64,000 nucleotides of DNA from Ensifer sp. BR816 (GCF_000378985.1 NZ_KB905370.1:4276799-4340798); one strand, 5' to 3'; shown: positions 1 through 12,334, counted from the first letter of the stretch. The notes: generated by a model not told the origin, from the letters alone. Numbers and translations: made by a program.

Positions 1-900
1 GGTGCCGGCATCGATCTCGCGCCAGATCGCCTTTTCGACATCCGGCCCGATACAACCCCTGAGGCTCGAGCCGTCCGGCGTGTGAATCACCTCCAGGGCA
101 CCTCGGTCGCCATGCAGCCTGAGCCGCAGCTCGTTCAGATGGCCGGTGGCCCAGCGGCTTGCATGGATGACGCCCATGGCGCCGCTGTCGAACTCCACCG
201 TCATGGCGAAGCTGTCATTGGCATCGAGGTCGTATTCGCCGATGCGGTTGCCGGGCGCCTTGTCGAAGGCTTTCAGCCGCGCGAACACGCGCTCGACCGA
301 AATGCCGGCGCCGTAGCCGGCAAAGTCGAGAATATGGATGCCGACATCGCCGAGCACGCCGTTCGAGCCGTGCCTGGTCGAGAGCCGCCACAGCCATTTC
401 GACTCGCTTGCCCAGTCCCCCCAGGCCTTCGAGACGAGCCAGCTCTGCAGGTAGGAGGCCTCGAGATGCCGGACTGCGCCGATCGTACCGGACAGCACCA
501 GTTCGCGCGCCTTCTGCAGCGGCGCCACATTGCGGTAGGTGAGGTTGACCATGGCGACGAGGCCGGAGCGTTCGGCCGCCGCGGCCATTTCCGCCGCCTT
601 CTCATAGTTCTCCGCCAGCGGCTTCTCGCAGAGCACGTGCTTGCCGGCGGCGATGAGCGCCAGCGTCGTCGGATGGTGCGCCTTGTCCGGGGTGACATTG
701 GCGACCGCATCGAACGCACCCCAGCCGATCGCCTCTTCGAGCGATGTGAAGGTGTGCTCGATGCCGTGCTGGGCGGCAAAGGCCTTGGCGCGCGCCGGGT
801 CGACATCGACGGCGCCGACCATGTCGACGCCGTCTATTCTGGCAAAGGCGTTTGCATGGGTGTTTGCCATGCCGCCGGTTCCGAGTATCAGCAGACGCAT
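1..900 (-). CDS. thuB: ThuB, Gfo/Idh/MocA-family dehydrogenase (3' end outside window)
   Basis: This is an NAD(P)-dependent sugar oxidoreductase. It starts at an ATG whose complement ends at 900 and stays open to the left edge, so 300 residues are visible and the C-terminus is missing. The N-terminus has a Rossmann dinucleotide motif (LGTGGMA, residues 6-12), the family EKP signature lies at residues 92-94, and GDVGIH at 184-189 is the usual substrate-side histidine region. It is the last gene of the thuEFGKAB order and follows thuA by 11 bases. In S. meliloti and Agrobacterium, ThuA and ThuB are reported to act together on imported trehalose and related disaccharides through a 3-keto derivative. 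The identity rests mainly on operon order plus family motifs. Confidence 0.88.
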   Translation of the reverse strand, partial: MRLLILGTGGMANTHANAFARIDGVDMVGAVDVDPARAKAFAAQHGIEHTFTSLEEAIGWGAFDAVANVTPDKAHHPTTLALIAAGKHVLCEKPLAENYEKAAEMAAAAERSGLVAMVNLTYRNVAPLQKARELVLSGTIGAVRHLEASYLQSWLVSKAWGDWASESKWLWRLSTRHGSNGVLGDVGIHILDFAGYGAGISVERVFARLKAFDKAPGNRIGEYDLDANDSFAMTVEFDSGAMGVIHASRWATGHLNELRLRLHGDRGALEVIHTPDGSSLRGCIGPDVEKAIWREIDAGT

Positions 901-911
901 CGGCACGCTCC

Positions 912-1697
912 TCATCTGTAGCCCGCCTCGCCGGCCCGGTGCAGTCTCGGGCCGCGCTCGACGATCGGCTCCAGTGCCTTTTCCACCGGCACGTTCGGCG
1001 CCTCGTGGATCGCCTCGTAGGTGCCTTGCGGGTTGTAGGCCCATTTTACCGAATTGCGCAGCACATGCTGTACGGTTTCGTCGTGATAGGTCGGATAGGT
1101 CTCGTGGCCGGGGCGGAAATAGAAGATATTGCCGGCGCCGCGCCGCCAGGTCAGCCCCGAGCGGAACACCTCGCCGCCGGCAAACCAGGAGATGAAGACC
1201 GTCTCCAGCGGCTCCGGCACGGAGAATTGCTCGCCATACATCTCCTCGTACTCAAGGACGAAATTGTCGCTCAGCCCTTCGGCGATCGGATGGCGCGGGT
1301 TGACCACCCAGACGCGCTCGCGCTCGCCCGCCTCGCGCCATTTCAGCGCGCAGGGCGTCCCCATCAGCCGCTTGAAGATTTTGGAGAAATGGCCGGAATG
1401 CAGCACGATCAGCCCCATGCCTTCCCAGACCCGCCTGGCGACGCGCTCGACGATCACGTCGTCGACGGCGCCATGGTCCTTGTGGCCCCACCACAGGAGC
1501 ACGTCGGCCGAAGCCAGCCGCTCTTCGCTCAGCCCATGCTCGGGCTCCTGCAGCGTCGCCGTCGTTGCCTTGATCGCCGGATCGGTGTTCAGCGCCGCTG
1601 CGATCGTGTTGTGCATGCCGTCCGGATAGATTTCCCTGACGACGGCATTCGTCTGCTCGTGGATGTTCTCACCCCACACGATGGTGTTGATAGACAA
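912..1697 (-). CDS. thuA: ThuA, trehalose-utilisation protein
   Basis: A 261-residue ThuA-family protein with a class I glutamine-amidotransferase-like fold. The start is a TTG at 1697, supported by an AGGAG ribosome site about seven bases upstream; no ATG fits better. Family features visible are the LLWWGHKDH stretch near residues 67-75, the [11 protein letters not shown] segment near 95-105 and the [16 protein letters not shown] segment near 185-200. It is co-directional with thuK upstream and thuB downstream. In S. meliloti ThuA works with ThuB in the catabolism of trehalose, maltitol and palatinose after uptake by ThuEFGK. The protein lacks a signal peptide and is expected to be cytoplasmic. 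Confidence 0.92.
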   Translation of the reverse strand: MSINTIVWGENIHEQTNAVVREIYPDGMHNTIAAALNTDPAIKATTATLQEPEHGLSEERLASADVLLWWGHKDHGAVDDVIVERVARRVWEGMGLIVLHSGHFSKIFKRLMGTPCALKWREAGERERVWVVNPRHPIAEGLSDNFVLEYEEMYGEQFSVPEPLETVFISWFAGGEVFRSGLTWRRGAGNIFYFRPGHETYPTYHDETVQHVLRNSVKWAYNPQGTYEAIHEAPNVPVEKALEPIVERGPRLHRAGEAGYR

Positions 1698-1841
1698 GGT
1701 CGTTCTCCTGCTGATTGGGGCATCCGCCGCGGGTGCCCGCTGTCCGTGATTTCAATCTGTCGACCTGGGTCGGGCCTGGGACGGCCCTACCCGGTCTAAC
1801 GTCTGGCCTTTGGAAATGATCCGAAATCGATGCGGTCTAAA

Positions 1842-2870
<1,029 letters not shown>

Positions 2871-2887
2871 GTTCGTCTCCTAAATAT

Positions 2888-3717
<830 letters not shown>

Positions 3718-3718
<1 letters not shown>

Positions 3719-4704
3719 CAGCGTTCTCCTCCGTCGAAATTGACGCGTCCGAACCACATGTAGAGGACGGTGATCGAGGCGATGATCAGGAACAGCATGG
3801 TCGAGGCGGCGGCGCCATAGGCGAACTTGTCGAAATCGAACAGGTTCTCGCGGGCGAGCACCGACATCGTCTTCGTCTGGGCATTGTTGGGGGTCAGCAC
3901 ATAGATGAGGTCGAAGATGCGCAGAGCGTCGAGCATGCGGAAGATGACCGCGACCATCAGCGCCGGCCGGATGAGCGGCAGGGTCACCCGCCAGAAGACC
4001 CGGAGCGGATGCACCCCGTCGATCTTCGCCGCCTCGTAGATGTCGATCGGCACCATCTGCAGTCCGGCGAGGATCAGGAGCGCCATGAACGGCGTCGTCT
4101 TCCAGACGTCGACGATGAGCACGGCGACCATCGCGGTGTCGGGACTGGCCGTCCAGGCGATCTTCTGGCTGATCAGGCCGAGCCCGAGCAGGATCTCGTT
4201 GAGGATGCCGAACTGGTCGTTGAGCATCCATGCCCACATCTTGGCCGAGACGATCGTCGGGATCGCCCAGGGGATGAGGATTGCCGCCCTTACCAGGCCT
4301 CGGCCGGGGAAATGGGCGTTCAGCACCAGGGCGACGACGAGGCCGAGCGCCGTCTCGATGCTGACGGAGAGGATGGTGAATTTGAGCGTGTTCCAGACGG
4401 CGTTCCACCAGGCCGGATCGGCGAGCAGGCCCTTGTAGATGACGCGGCCGCTCTTCAGCGTGATCCAGGAGAGATAGTTCTGGAAGCCGACGAACTCGGC
4501 GCCGGCAAGGTTCGTCAGCGACGCGTCGGTGAAACTGAAATAGATGGTCCGGACGAGCGGCCAGCCCGCGACGAGCGCCAGCACGAGAAGCGTCGGCGCC
4601 AGGAACACCCAGGCGGAGCGGACGCGCTGGGTTCTCAGATCCGAATTGATATGGCTCTGATCAGCGAGCGCGGCCGGTGGATCCGCGACGGTGAGATCGG
4701 TCAT
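3718..4704 (-). CDS. thuF: ThuF, sugar ABC transporter permease (MalF type)
   Basis: A 328-residue permease of the CUT1 family. The N-terminal 35 residues are hydrophilic, followed by six hydrophobic segments; the EAA loop reads YEAAKIDGVHPL, followed by VTLPLIRPA. I chose the start at 4704 (protein beginning MTDLTVADPP) rather than the longer frame from 4782, because the length then matches the family. The stop overlaps the thuG start. It is separated from thuE by 223 bases that hold two strong stem-loops. Confidence 0.92.
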
Positions 4705-4835
4705 GACATTGGTTCCCCATTTGCCGTTCGGCTTTCGCCGCCAGAGCATTCTGCGGTCAGCTGAAGTCACCTGACGTCGCACAAATGCGGCAAAAACAAA
4801 CAGATAGAGCGCATCTCGCTCGAGGTTTTTGAGAC

Positions 4836-4866
4836 GGGGATGGCGGCCGGCGTGACCGCCATCCCC
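4836..4866 (-). promoter_or_regulatory. 11-bp perfect stem-loop between thuE and thuF
   Basis: GGGGATGGCGG pairs perfectly with CCGCCATCCCC across a nine-base loop. It lies downstream of thuE in the direction of transcription and upstream of thuF. It has no T-run on the minus strand, so it is more likely to protect the 3' end of a thuE message, or partly attenuate, than to be a full terminator. This would give more binding protein than permease, as known for malE-malF. Confidence 0.7.
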
Positions 4867-4880
4867 GGCGACGGCTGCTA

Positions 4881-4918
4881 GGCGGGGAGAGGCGCAGGGT
4901 TTCCAACACCTCCCCGCC
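4881..4918 (-). promoter_or_regulatory. second stem-loop just after thuE
   Basis: GGCGGGGAG (4881-4889) pairs with CTCCCCGCC (4910-4918) across a 20-base loop. It begins about ten bases after the thuE stop codon and precedes the perfect hairpin at 4836-4866. The tandem arrangement suggests mRNA stabilisation or partial termination after thuE. Confidence 0.6.
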
Positions 4919-4927
4919 CGGGGGAGG

Positions 4928-6190
4928 TTACCAGCTGTCGCCCTTGAGCTCGTTCAGTTCGACTTCCAGAAGTTCGAGATTTTCGGCGGCCGTCCCGTCG
5001 CCGGAGAGCGTGTTGTGAACGGCGCTCCAGAACTTCGAGGAGACCTCGTTGTACTTGACCTTGGTCACGGCGGACGGACGCGGCACGGCGCTCTGGAAGA
5101 TCGGCTTCCAGTTCGGCATGAATGGTTGCGCGGCGGCGATTTCGGGGTCGTCGTAAAGGGCGGCGACCGTGGGCAGTTGCGACAGCTCGAGCGCACGCGC
5201 CTTCTGCACGTCCTTGGACGAGAGGAACTTCACGAGTTCGATCGCCGCTTCCTGTTCGTCGGAATATTTCGACACCGCCAGGTTCCAGCCGCCGAGCGTC
5301 GACGAGGGCTTTTCGCCGTCGGTCGCGGTCGGAAGCGGTGACACGTCGAACTTGCCCTTGACGGCGCTGTCGTCGCCGTTGCCGAGCGCATAGGCATAGG
5401 GCCAGTTGCGCATGAACACGGCATTGCCGGTCTGCCAGACGCCGCGCGATTCCTCCTCCTGATAGGCAAGCACGCCCTCCGGCGTAATCGCGCCGATCCA
5501 TCCCTTGACCCGATCGAGTGCCGCGGCCGCCTTTTCATTGTTGACGGAGATCGTGCCGTCGGGCTCGACGATCTGGCCGCCGCCGGAGGACTTGATCCAC
5601 TCCAGCGCGTTGCAGGTCAGCCCCTCATAGGCGTTGCTCTGGAAGACGAAGCCCCAAATATCCGCCTGGCCGGCGGCACGCTCCTTCTCCTGGATCTCCT
5701 TGGCGGTCGCCGCCAGTTCGTCCCAGGTCTTGGGCGGCGTCTTGCCGTATTTCTCCAGGAGGTCCTTGCGATAGTAGAGCGCCGGCGCATCGGTGAAGAT
5801 CGGCAGTGCCACCAGCTTGCCGTTGGCGGTCTGCGACTGGATGATCGACGGGAAGTGTTCGCCGACCACGTCCTTCGCGGCTTCCGTCAAGTCGACGAAC
5901 TGGTCGGCGAGCTGCGGCGCCCAGATCACGTCCGTCTGGTAGACGTCGACATCCTTGTTTCCGGCGGCCAGCCACAGGCGATACTGGCTGAACTGCTCGC
6001 TGCTCGACGGCGGCATGGTCACGAGACTGACCTTGTGGCCGGTCTTCTTCTCGAAAATATCGAGCTGCTCGCGCATGAAATTCACGTTTTTGCCGGTGGT
6101 GTTGGCCGCGAGCGAAAGCTCGGCGGCGGCGGCAAGATCGGCGGCGCCGAGCGCGGCGCAGAAGGTCACGGTCTTCAGAAGCATTGTCAT
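4928..6190 (-). CDS. thuE: ThuE, periplasmic trehalose/maltose-binding protein
   Basis: A 420-residue extracellular solute-binding protein of family 1 (MalE-like). The start is ATG 6190, preceded by GGAGGA; the upstream in-frame ATG at 6238 would add residues before a clean Sec signal peptide (MTMLLKTVTF, hydrophobic core, cleavage near AAA). The mature chain has the usual two-lobe binding-protein layout, with the WDELAATAKEIQ segment near the middle of the N-lobe. It is the first gene of thuEFGKAB and should deliver trehalose, maltose and sucrose to ThuFG. It is probably repressed by ThuR, encoded divergently. Confidence 0.93.
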   Translation of the reverse strand: MTMLLKTVTFCAALGAADLAAAAELSLAANTTGKNVNFMREQLDIFEKKTGHKVSLVTMPPSSSEQFSQYRLWLAAGNKDVDVYQTDVIWAPQLADQFVDLTEAAKDVVGEHFPSIIQSQTANGKLVALPIFTDAPALYYRKDLLEKYGKTPPKTWDELAATAKEIQEKERAAGQADIWGFVFQSNAYEGLTCNALEWIKSSGGGQIVEPDGTISVNNEKAAAALDRVKGWIGAITPEGVLAYQEEESRGVWQTGNAVFMRNWPYAYALGNGDDSAVKGKFDVSPLPTATDGEKPSSTLGGWNLAVSKYSDEQEAAIELVKFLSSKDVQKARALELSQLPTVAALYDDPEIAAAQPFMPNWKPIFQSAVPRPSAVTKVKYNEVSSKFWSAVHNTLSGDGTAAENLELLEVELNELKGDSW

Positions 6191-6242
6191 GTTCGATGGC
6201 TCCTCCAAATCCCCCACCGCTCGAAAGCTCCTCTGCAATTCG

Positions 6243-6254
6243 AAAACGGTTTGG
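6243..6254. promoter_or_regulatory. candidate ThuR operator, thuE-proximal
   Basis: AAAACGGTTTGG lies 53 bases upstream of the thuE ATG. It contains the 9-bp palindrome AAACGGTTT with a central CG-type core as expected for LacI-family operators, and it recurs with one mismatch at 6426-6437 on the thuR side of the same intergenic region. Confidence 0.5.
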
Positions 6255-6425
6255 CTGGGAAAAGGTGTCAGAAGTGCCGATTGATGTCAATACGAGGCCG
6301 TTTGCGCCAGTACCAGCTCCGCACCAAACAATTTTTCCGGTTATTTTCAATCATTTATACCGCTCACAACTACTCTTTGAGGTTTTCTCTGCTCGCCATC
6401 GGCGATGTGTGCGCACAAAAAATTT

Positions 6426-6437
6426 AAAACGATTTGG
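6426..6437. promoter_or_regulatory. candidate ThuR operator, thuR-proximal
   Basis: AAAACGATTTGG is a one-mismatch direct copy of the element at 6243-6254. It lies about 127 bases before the thuR start. A separate 10-bp palindrome TGTGCGCACA sits just left of it at 6408-6417. Two spaced operators would allow looping repression of thuE and autoregulation of thuR; this is inference. Confidence 0.45.
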
Positions 6438-6563
6438 TTGATGCAAGCGCGCAAGACGGCGCCGGCGTGCCGCCGAACGGGGCGGCCGGCGATCGGTTGT
6501 ACCCTGCGGCAAAGGTGTATATTCCTCATCGGGGCAACGGGGTTAAGGGAATAGATAGGCCGC

Positions 6564-7592
6564 ATGAAGCTCAAGGAGTTCGCCCGCCAACTGGGCCTTT
6601 CGCCGACGACGGTCAGCCGCGCGCTGAGCGGCTATCCGGAGGTGAGCGAAAAAACCCGCAAGCGCGTCGCGGAAGAGGCCGTCCGGCTCGGCTATCGCCC
6701 CAACATCAATGCGGTGCGATTGGTGACCGGACGCGCCGGCGCGATCGGCGTCGTCATGGGCCGAACTGGCGAGTTTCACTTTGCCGAATATATGAGCGGC
6801 ATGGCCGAGCGCTTGGACGGCGAGGACATCGATATCCTCGTCAGCCCGACGGCAGACCGCGACTTGACCGACGAAGTTGCGCTTTACAGCAGGCTCGCCA
6901 CCAGCGGCCGGGTCGACGCGGTGATCGTCCACTCGCCGAAGCCGAACGACGAGCGCATTGCCCTGCTGCATGAGCTTGGTTTCCCATTCCTGGTGCATGG
7001 CCGTTCCGAGACCGACGTGCCGCATGCCTGGCTCGATATCGACAACGAAGGGGCGATCCGGCGCGCCACCTCGCATCTCATCGATCTCGGTCACAGGCGC
7101 ATTGCGATGATCAACGGCCGAGCCGGCCGAACATTTTCGCTGCATCGCGACAAGGGCTACCGCGACGCGCTGCAGGAGCGGGGCATTCCCTTCGATCCGC
7201 GCCTCGTCGCCCACGACCACTTCACAGACGAGCTCGGTTTTCGCTATGCCCGCTCCTTCCTCGAACAATCGCCGCGGCCGACCGCCTTCGTCGCCGGCTC
7301 GATGATGACGGCGCTCGGTATCTATCGCGCGGTGCGGTCGCGCGGGCTCGTCGTCGGACGCGACGTCTCGGTGATCGCCCATGACGACGTGTTTCCCTAT
7401 CTGACGGCCGACAACATGGTCCCGTCGCTTTCCGCAACCCGCTCCTCGATGCGGGCGGCGGGGGGACGATCGGCGGACCTCGTGCTGCAACTCCTGGGCG
7501 GGCGGGCGGCGGAGGAAATCCACGAGCTCTGGCCCGTCGAACTCATCCTGCGCGAATCCACCGGCCCGGCGCCCACGGATGCACAGCCTTGA
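6564..7592 (+). CDS. thuR: ThuR, LacI-family repressor
   Basis: A 342-residue LacI/GalR regulator. The N-terminal helix-turn-helix (MKLKEFARQLGLSPTTVSRA, residues 1-20) with hinge region is followed by a periplasmic-binding-protein-like sensor domain. ATG 6564 is the first codon of the LacI domain. It is divergent from thuE with 373 bases between, the normal position for the trehalose-operon regulator. Its stop overlaps the TTG start of the next gene by three to four bases, so the flavoprotein gene is probably co-transcribed. Confidence 0.92.
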   Translation: MKLKEFARQLGLSPTTVSRALSGYPEVSEKTRKRVAEEAVRLGYRPNINAVRLVTGRAGAIGVVMGRTGEFHFAEYMSGMAERLDGEDIDILVSPTADRDLTDEVALYSRLATSGRVDAVIVHSPKPNDERIALLHELGFPFLVHGRSETDVPHAWLDIDNEGAIRRATSHLIDLGHRRIAMINGRAGRTFSLHRDKGYRDALQERGIPFDPRLVAHDHFTDELGFRYARSFLEQSPRPTAFVAGSMMTALGIYRAVRSRGLVVGRDVSVIAHDDVFPYLTADNMVPSLSATRSSMRAAGGRSADLVLQLLGGRAAEEIHELWPVELILRESTGPAPTDAQP

Positions 7593-8815
7593 ACGGACCC
7601 GCGATCGAACGAAGGCAGGTCGCGGTGATCGGCGGCGGCTCGGCCGGGCTGATGGCGGCCGAGGTGTTATCCACCGCAGGCCACGCGGTGACGGTCTACG
7701 AGGCGATGCCGACCGCTGCCCGGAAGTTCCTGCTCGCCGGCAAGTCCGGCCTCAACATCACCCATGCCGAAGACTATCGGCGCTTCGCCACCCGCTTCGG
7801 CGCCGCCTCCGATCGCCTGCGCCCGGCGCTTGACGCCTTCACGCCGGACGACGTGCGGGCCTGGGCGGCGGGGCTCGGCACCGAGACCTTCGTCGGCTCC
7901 TCCGGCCGCGTGTTTCCGAAGGCAATGAAGGCCTCGCCGCTCCTGCGCGCCTGGCTGCGCCGGCTGGAGGCGCAGGGCGTCACGCTCCTCACTCGGCATC
8001 GCTGGCTGGGCTTTGCAGGGGACGGCTATCTCTTCGAAACGCCGGAGGGGCAAAAAACCGTGCGGCCGGACGCCGCGCTTCTGGCGCTTGGCGGCGCAAG
8101 CTGGCCGCGGCTCGGCTCCGACGCCGCCTGGGTGCCGTGGCTCGCCGCCAAAGGTGTCGAGATCCGCGCGTTTCGCCCCGCCAATTGCGGCTTCGACGTC
8201 AGTTGGAGCGAGGCGTTCCGGGAGCGATTTGCCGGCGAGCCGCTGAAATCGGTGATCGCCTCCTCCGGGGCCGGCGTTTTTCCTGGCGAATTCGTGATCA
8301 GCCGCCACGGCATCGAGGGCAGCCTCGTCTACGCCCATGCAGCGGCTTTACGCGATCGGCTCGAACGGGACGGTAAGGCCGCACTTACACTAGACCTTGC
8401 ACCCGGTCGAAGCATGGACCGCCTCACCCGCGACCTGGCGCGACAGGACAGCAAGGCGAGCTTCGCCACGCGTCTCAGAAAGGGCGCCGGCCTCGAAGGC
8501 GTCAAGGCCGCGCTCCTGCGTGAGCTCGTGCCCGAAGCGCCGAGGGCCGATCCAGCAAGTCTTGCGGCGACGCTAAAGGCGCTATCCATCCTGCTCCTTC
8601 GGCCGCGGCCGATCGCCGAGGCGATCTCCTCGGCCGGCGGCATCGGCCTTGATCAGATCGATGACCACTACATGCTGAAGACGCTACCCGGCCTCTTCGT
8701 CGCCGGCGAGATGCTCGACTGGGAAGCGCCGACCGGCGGCTATCTGCTGACCGCCTGTTTGGCGACGGGCCGCGCCGCGGCGCTCGGCATCGAGGGGTGG
8801 CTGGCAGGCGGCTAG
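7589..8815 (+). CDS. HI0933-type NAD(P)/FAD flavoprotein (TIGR03862-like)
   Basis: A 408-residue flavoprotein with the N-terminal FAD motif GGGSAGLMAAEVL (residues 14-26). The KSGLNITHAED stretch near 51-62 is the signature of the HI0933/YhiN group, and ASWPRLGSDAAW and GEMLDWEAPTGGYLLTAC near the C-terminus belong to the same group. The start is TTG 7589, overlapping the thuR stop (TTGA), which argues for coupling. The enzymatic reaction of this family is not settled. It is present in most rhizobia and its placement after thuR may be incidental. Confidence 0.88.
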   Translation: MNGPAIERRQVAVIGGGSAGLMAAEVLSTAGHAVTVYEAMPTAARKFLLAGKSGLNITHAEDYRRFATRFGAASDRLRPALDAFTPDDVRAWAAGLGTETFVGSSGRVFPKAMKASPLLRAWLRRLEAQGVTLLTRHRWLGFAGDGYLFETPEGQKTVRPDAALLALGGASWPRLGSDAAWVPWLAAKGVEIRAFRPANCGFDVSWSEAFRERFAGEPLKSVIASSGAGVFPGEFVISRHGIEGSLVYAHAAALRDRLERDGKAALTLDLAPGRSMDRLTRDLARQDSKASFATRLRKGAGLEGVKAALLRELVPEAPRADPASLAATLKALSILLLRPRPIAEAISSAGGIGLDQIDDHYMLKTLPGLFVAGEMLDWEAPTGGYLLTACLATGRAAALGIEGWLAGG

Positions 8816-8851
8816 TGAGGCTCGATCCGGTTCAATCGCTGCGATCGGCAA

Positions 8852-8902
8852 CACCCCCCTCTGCCCTGCCGGGCATCTCCCCCACAAGGAGGGAGATCGG
8901 CT
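8852..8902. repeat. RIME-type palindromic element
   Basis: The element contains CTGCCCTGCCGGGCATCTCC followed by CCACAAGGAGGGAGATCGG, the hallmark of the rhizobial intergenic mosaic element family. An inverted partner lies at 8993-9042. Both lie in the 464-base gap between the flavoprotein and the MFS gene, which holds nothing else I can recognise. Confidence 0.85.
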
Positions 8903-8992
8903 GGAAGCGCCGCTCCGCCCCACGCCCAACCGGTGTATGCCGGAAACAAGGCGCCTCCAAGTAATTTTGAGGGGCGGGACGTTGCCACTTGC

Positions 8993-9042
8993 CAATCTCC
9001 ACCCTTGTGGGGGAGATGCCCGGCAGGGCAGAGGGGGGTATC
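8993..9042. repeat. RIME-type element, inverted partner
   Basis: An inverted copy of the element at 8852-8902 (GGGGAGATGCCCGGCAGGGC core). With its partner it could form a long cruciform or stem with a loop of about 90 bases. Confidence 0.85.
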
Positions 9043-9279
9043 ACATGCTCCCGACTTTCGCCTTTTCCAATTCCGATCGGATTCCCCTCCAAGCCACCCA
9101 CGCCATGATCCCTAAGCCCATCTGAGCTTCACTCGTGAATTTCATTCACAGGCGTTTCAACAAGCCGCCGCCTTATCGGAGCGGCGCGCTGCCCGCATAT
9201 TGCGCTGCGAAAGACCAACCATCGTCAACGCCTCTTCAAGCCTCCCTCCTTCCGAACGGCGGGCGGAAACGGATTTGCC

Positions 9280-10461
9280 ATGCCTCTCGCCATCTTCGCC
9301 CTGACGATCGCCGCCTACGCGATCGGCACCACCGAATTCGTCATCGTCGGCCTGCTGCCGACGGTCGCGACCGACCTCGCCATCACCCTGCCGTTCGCCG
9401 GCCTGATCGTCAGCGTCTATGCGCTCGGCGTCACCTTCGGCGCCCCCATCCTCACCGCGCTGACCGGCCGGATCGAGCGCAAGCCGCTGCTCCTCGGTCT
9501 GATAGCGCTCTTCATCGCCGGCAATACCGCCGCAGCACTCTCACCGAGCTATGAAATGCTGCTCGCCGCGCGCGTGCTCTCGGCCTTCGCGCACGGCGTG
9601 TTCTTCTCGGTCGGCTCGACCATCGCCGCCGACCTCGTGCCGGAAGATCGCCGCGCCTCGGCGATCGCCATGATGTTCATGGGGCTGACCGTCGCGATCG
9701 TCACCGGCGTGCCGATCGGCACCCATATCGGCCAGATTTTTGGCTGGCGCACGACATTCTGGGCGGTTGCGGCACTCGGCGTGATCGCCTTTGCCGGGAT
9801 CGCGGCACTGCTGCCGAAGACGCTTTCGAAGGCCGCCCCGGCAAGCCTTGCCGACCAGCTCCGCGTGCTTTCCTCCGGCCGCCTGCTGATCGTCTTCGCC
9901 ATGACCGCGCTCGGCTATGGCGGCACTTTCGTCGCCTTCACCTATCTGGCGCCGATCCTTCAGGAAATCACCGGCTTTTCGGTCGAAAGCGTCAGCCTGA
10001 TCCTGGTTCTCTACGGCGTCGCCATCGCCATCGGCAATATCGCCGGCGGGCGGGTTGCCAACACCAATCCGGTGAAGGCGCTTGCCGGCCTTTTCCTCTT
10101 CCAGGCGCTGGTGCTCCTCGTCTTCTCCTTCACGGCGGCTTCTCCGGTGCCGACGCTCGTTACCCTTGCCGCGCTCGGCTTCCTCTCCTTCGCCAATGTT
10201 CCGGGGCTGCAGCTCTACGTCGTCCAGCTCGCCAAGGAGCATCGTCCCGGCGCCGTCGACGTCGCCTCGGCGCTCAACATCGCCGCCTTCAACCTCGGCA
10301 TCGCGCTCGGTGCCTGGCTCGGCGGCCGGGTGGTCGATTCCGCCCTCGGTCTCGGCGCAACGCCCTGGGTCGGCGCGGTCCTCGTCGCCCTCGCCCTGCT
10401 CCTGACGCTCTGGAGCGGTGCGCTGGATCGGCGTTCGGGCGCCACGTTGCAGGCCGCCTGA
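9280..10461 (+). CDS. MFS transporter, AraJ/YdhP-like
   Basis: A 393-residue major-facilitator protein with twelve hydrophobic segments in two halves. The DHA1 sugar/drug efflux features are the opening AIGTTEFVIVGLLP (residues 13-26), the loop RIERKPLL near 68-75 and the antiporter-type segment VTGVPIGTHIGQIFGWR near 141-157. ATG 9280 is the first start, with only a weak ribosome site. It probably exports small metabolites or drugs; the substrate cannot be read from sequence. It ends in front of a bidirectional terminator shared with dodecin. Confidence 0.87.
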   Translation: MPLAIFALTIAAYAIGTTEFVIVGLLPTVATDLAITLPFAGLIVSVYALGVTFGAPILTALTGRIERKPLLLGLIALFIAGNTAAALSPSYEMLLAARVLSAFAHGVFFSVGSTIAADLVPEDRRASAIAMMFMGLTVAIVTGVPIGTHIGQIFGWRTTFWAVAALGVIAFAGIAALLPKTLSKAAPASLADQLRVLSSGRLLIVFAMTALGYGGTFVAFTYLAPILQEITGFSVESVSLILVLYGVAIAIGNIAGGRVANTNPVKALAGLFLFQALVLLVFSFTAASPVPTLVTLAALGFLSFANVPGLQLYVVQLAKEHRPGAVDVASALNIAAFNLGIALGAWLGGRVVDSALGLGATPWVGAVLVALALLLTLWSGALDRRSGATLQAA

Positions 10462-10480
10462 CTGTCGTTCATCAGACGCG

Positions 10481-10507
10481 GGGCCCGGTGCATGAAGCGC
10501 CGGGCCC
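10481..10507. terminator. bidirectional stem-loop between MFS gene and dodecin
   Basis: GGGCCCGG pairs with CCGGGCCC across an 11-base loop. It lies in the 65-base gap between two convergent genes, which is where a shared terminator is expected. No long T-run follows. Confidence 0.65.
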
Positions 10508-10526
10508 TATCGGTCCTCGGCGCCGT

Positions 10527-10736
10527 TCAGTCGTCGATGCGGAAACCGACCTTCACGACCACCTGGTAGTGGGCCACCTTGCCATTGGCGATCTGCCCGC
10601 GAATCTGGTCCACCTCGAACCAGTCGAGATTCCGCATCGTTTTCGACGCGCGCGAAATCGCCGTTTCGATGGCTTCGTTGACCGAGTTCGGAGAACTGCC
10701 GATCAGTTCGACTTTCTTATAGACGTGCCCGCTCAC
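10527..10736 (-). CDS. dodecin family flavin-storage protein
   Basis: A 69-residue dodecin. It starts at GTG 10736, preceded by a strong AAGGAGG site; the longer frame to 10817 has no ribosome site and family length is about 70 residues. It shows the family pattern: HVYKKVELIGSS at the N-terminus, then EAIETAISRASKT helix, then WFEVDQIRGQI strand with the flavin-stacking tryptophan, ending in YQVVVKVGFRID. It is expected to form a cytoplasmic dodecamer that stores or buffers riboflavin/FMN. It is convergent with the MFS gene. Confidence 0.92.
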   Translation of the reverse strand: MSGHVYKKVELIGSSPNSVNEAIETAISRASKTMRNLDWFEVDQIRGQIANGKVAHYQVVVKVGFRIDD

Positions 10737-10971
10737 CGTATCCTCCTTGAAGGGGTTTTCCGATTTGGCCTGTTTGGCATCGTGGTTCGGCAACGGCAGG
10801 CGTCGCCGCTGCTCCAACGATCATGCGCCGGTTGCGTCCCGGCCGCCAGCGAAAGCTCGAAACTTGCGGTCGACCGCGCCCGCAAGAAGCATCGACAAGG
10901 CGAAAATCAATTCACGGCGGCGCCGCCGCAGGCTATAGCGGGTGTCACTCGATGCCGCCCCGGAGTTCGCC

Positions 10972-12204
<1,233 letters not shown>

Positions 12205-12293
12205 CCGATCTCCCCGTCGCTGATTGTTCCGCAGCGGCGCATCGCCGCGATAAAGGCCGCGCGCATCAATCGCTCCCGCGTATCGCAGTGAAA

Positions 12294-12320
12294 AACCCCG
12301 CAATATAGGATTGCGGGGTT
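12294..12320 (-). terminator. intrinsic terminator after porin remnant
   Basis: A perfect 11-bp stem (AACCCCGCAAT / ATTGCGGGGTT) with a five-base loop. On the minus strand it is followed by a TTTT run, so it is a good terminator for leftward transcription. It lies 15 bases beyond the stop codon of the porin 3' fragment, and would now also terminate read-through from the FMN reductase gene. Confidence 0.8.
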
Positions 12321-12334
12321 CCCGTCAGGTCAGA

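Noticed and set aside
10942-10971. Upstream GTG start for peptidase T
   Set aside because: The ten extra residues have no family counterpart and the ATG at 10972 begins the conserved domain.
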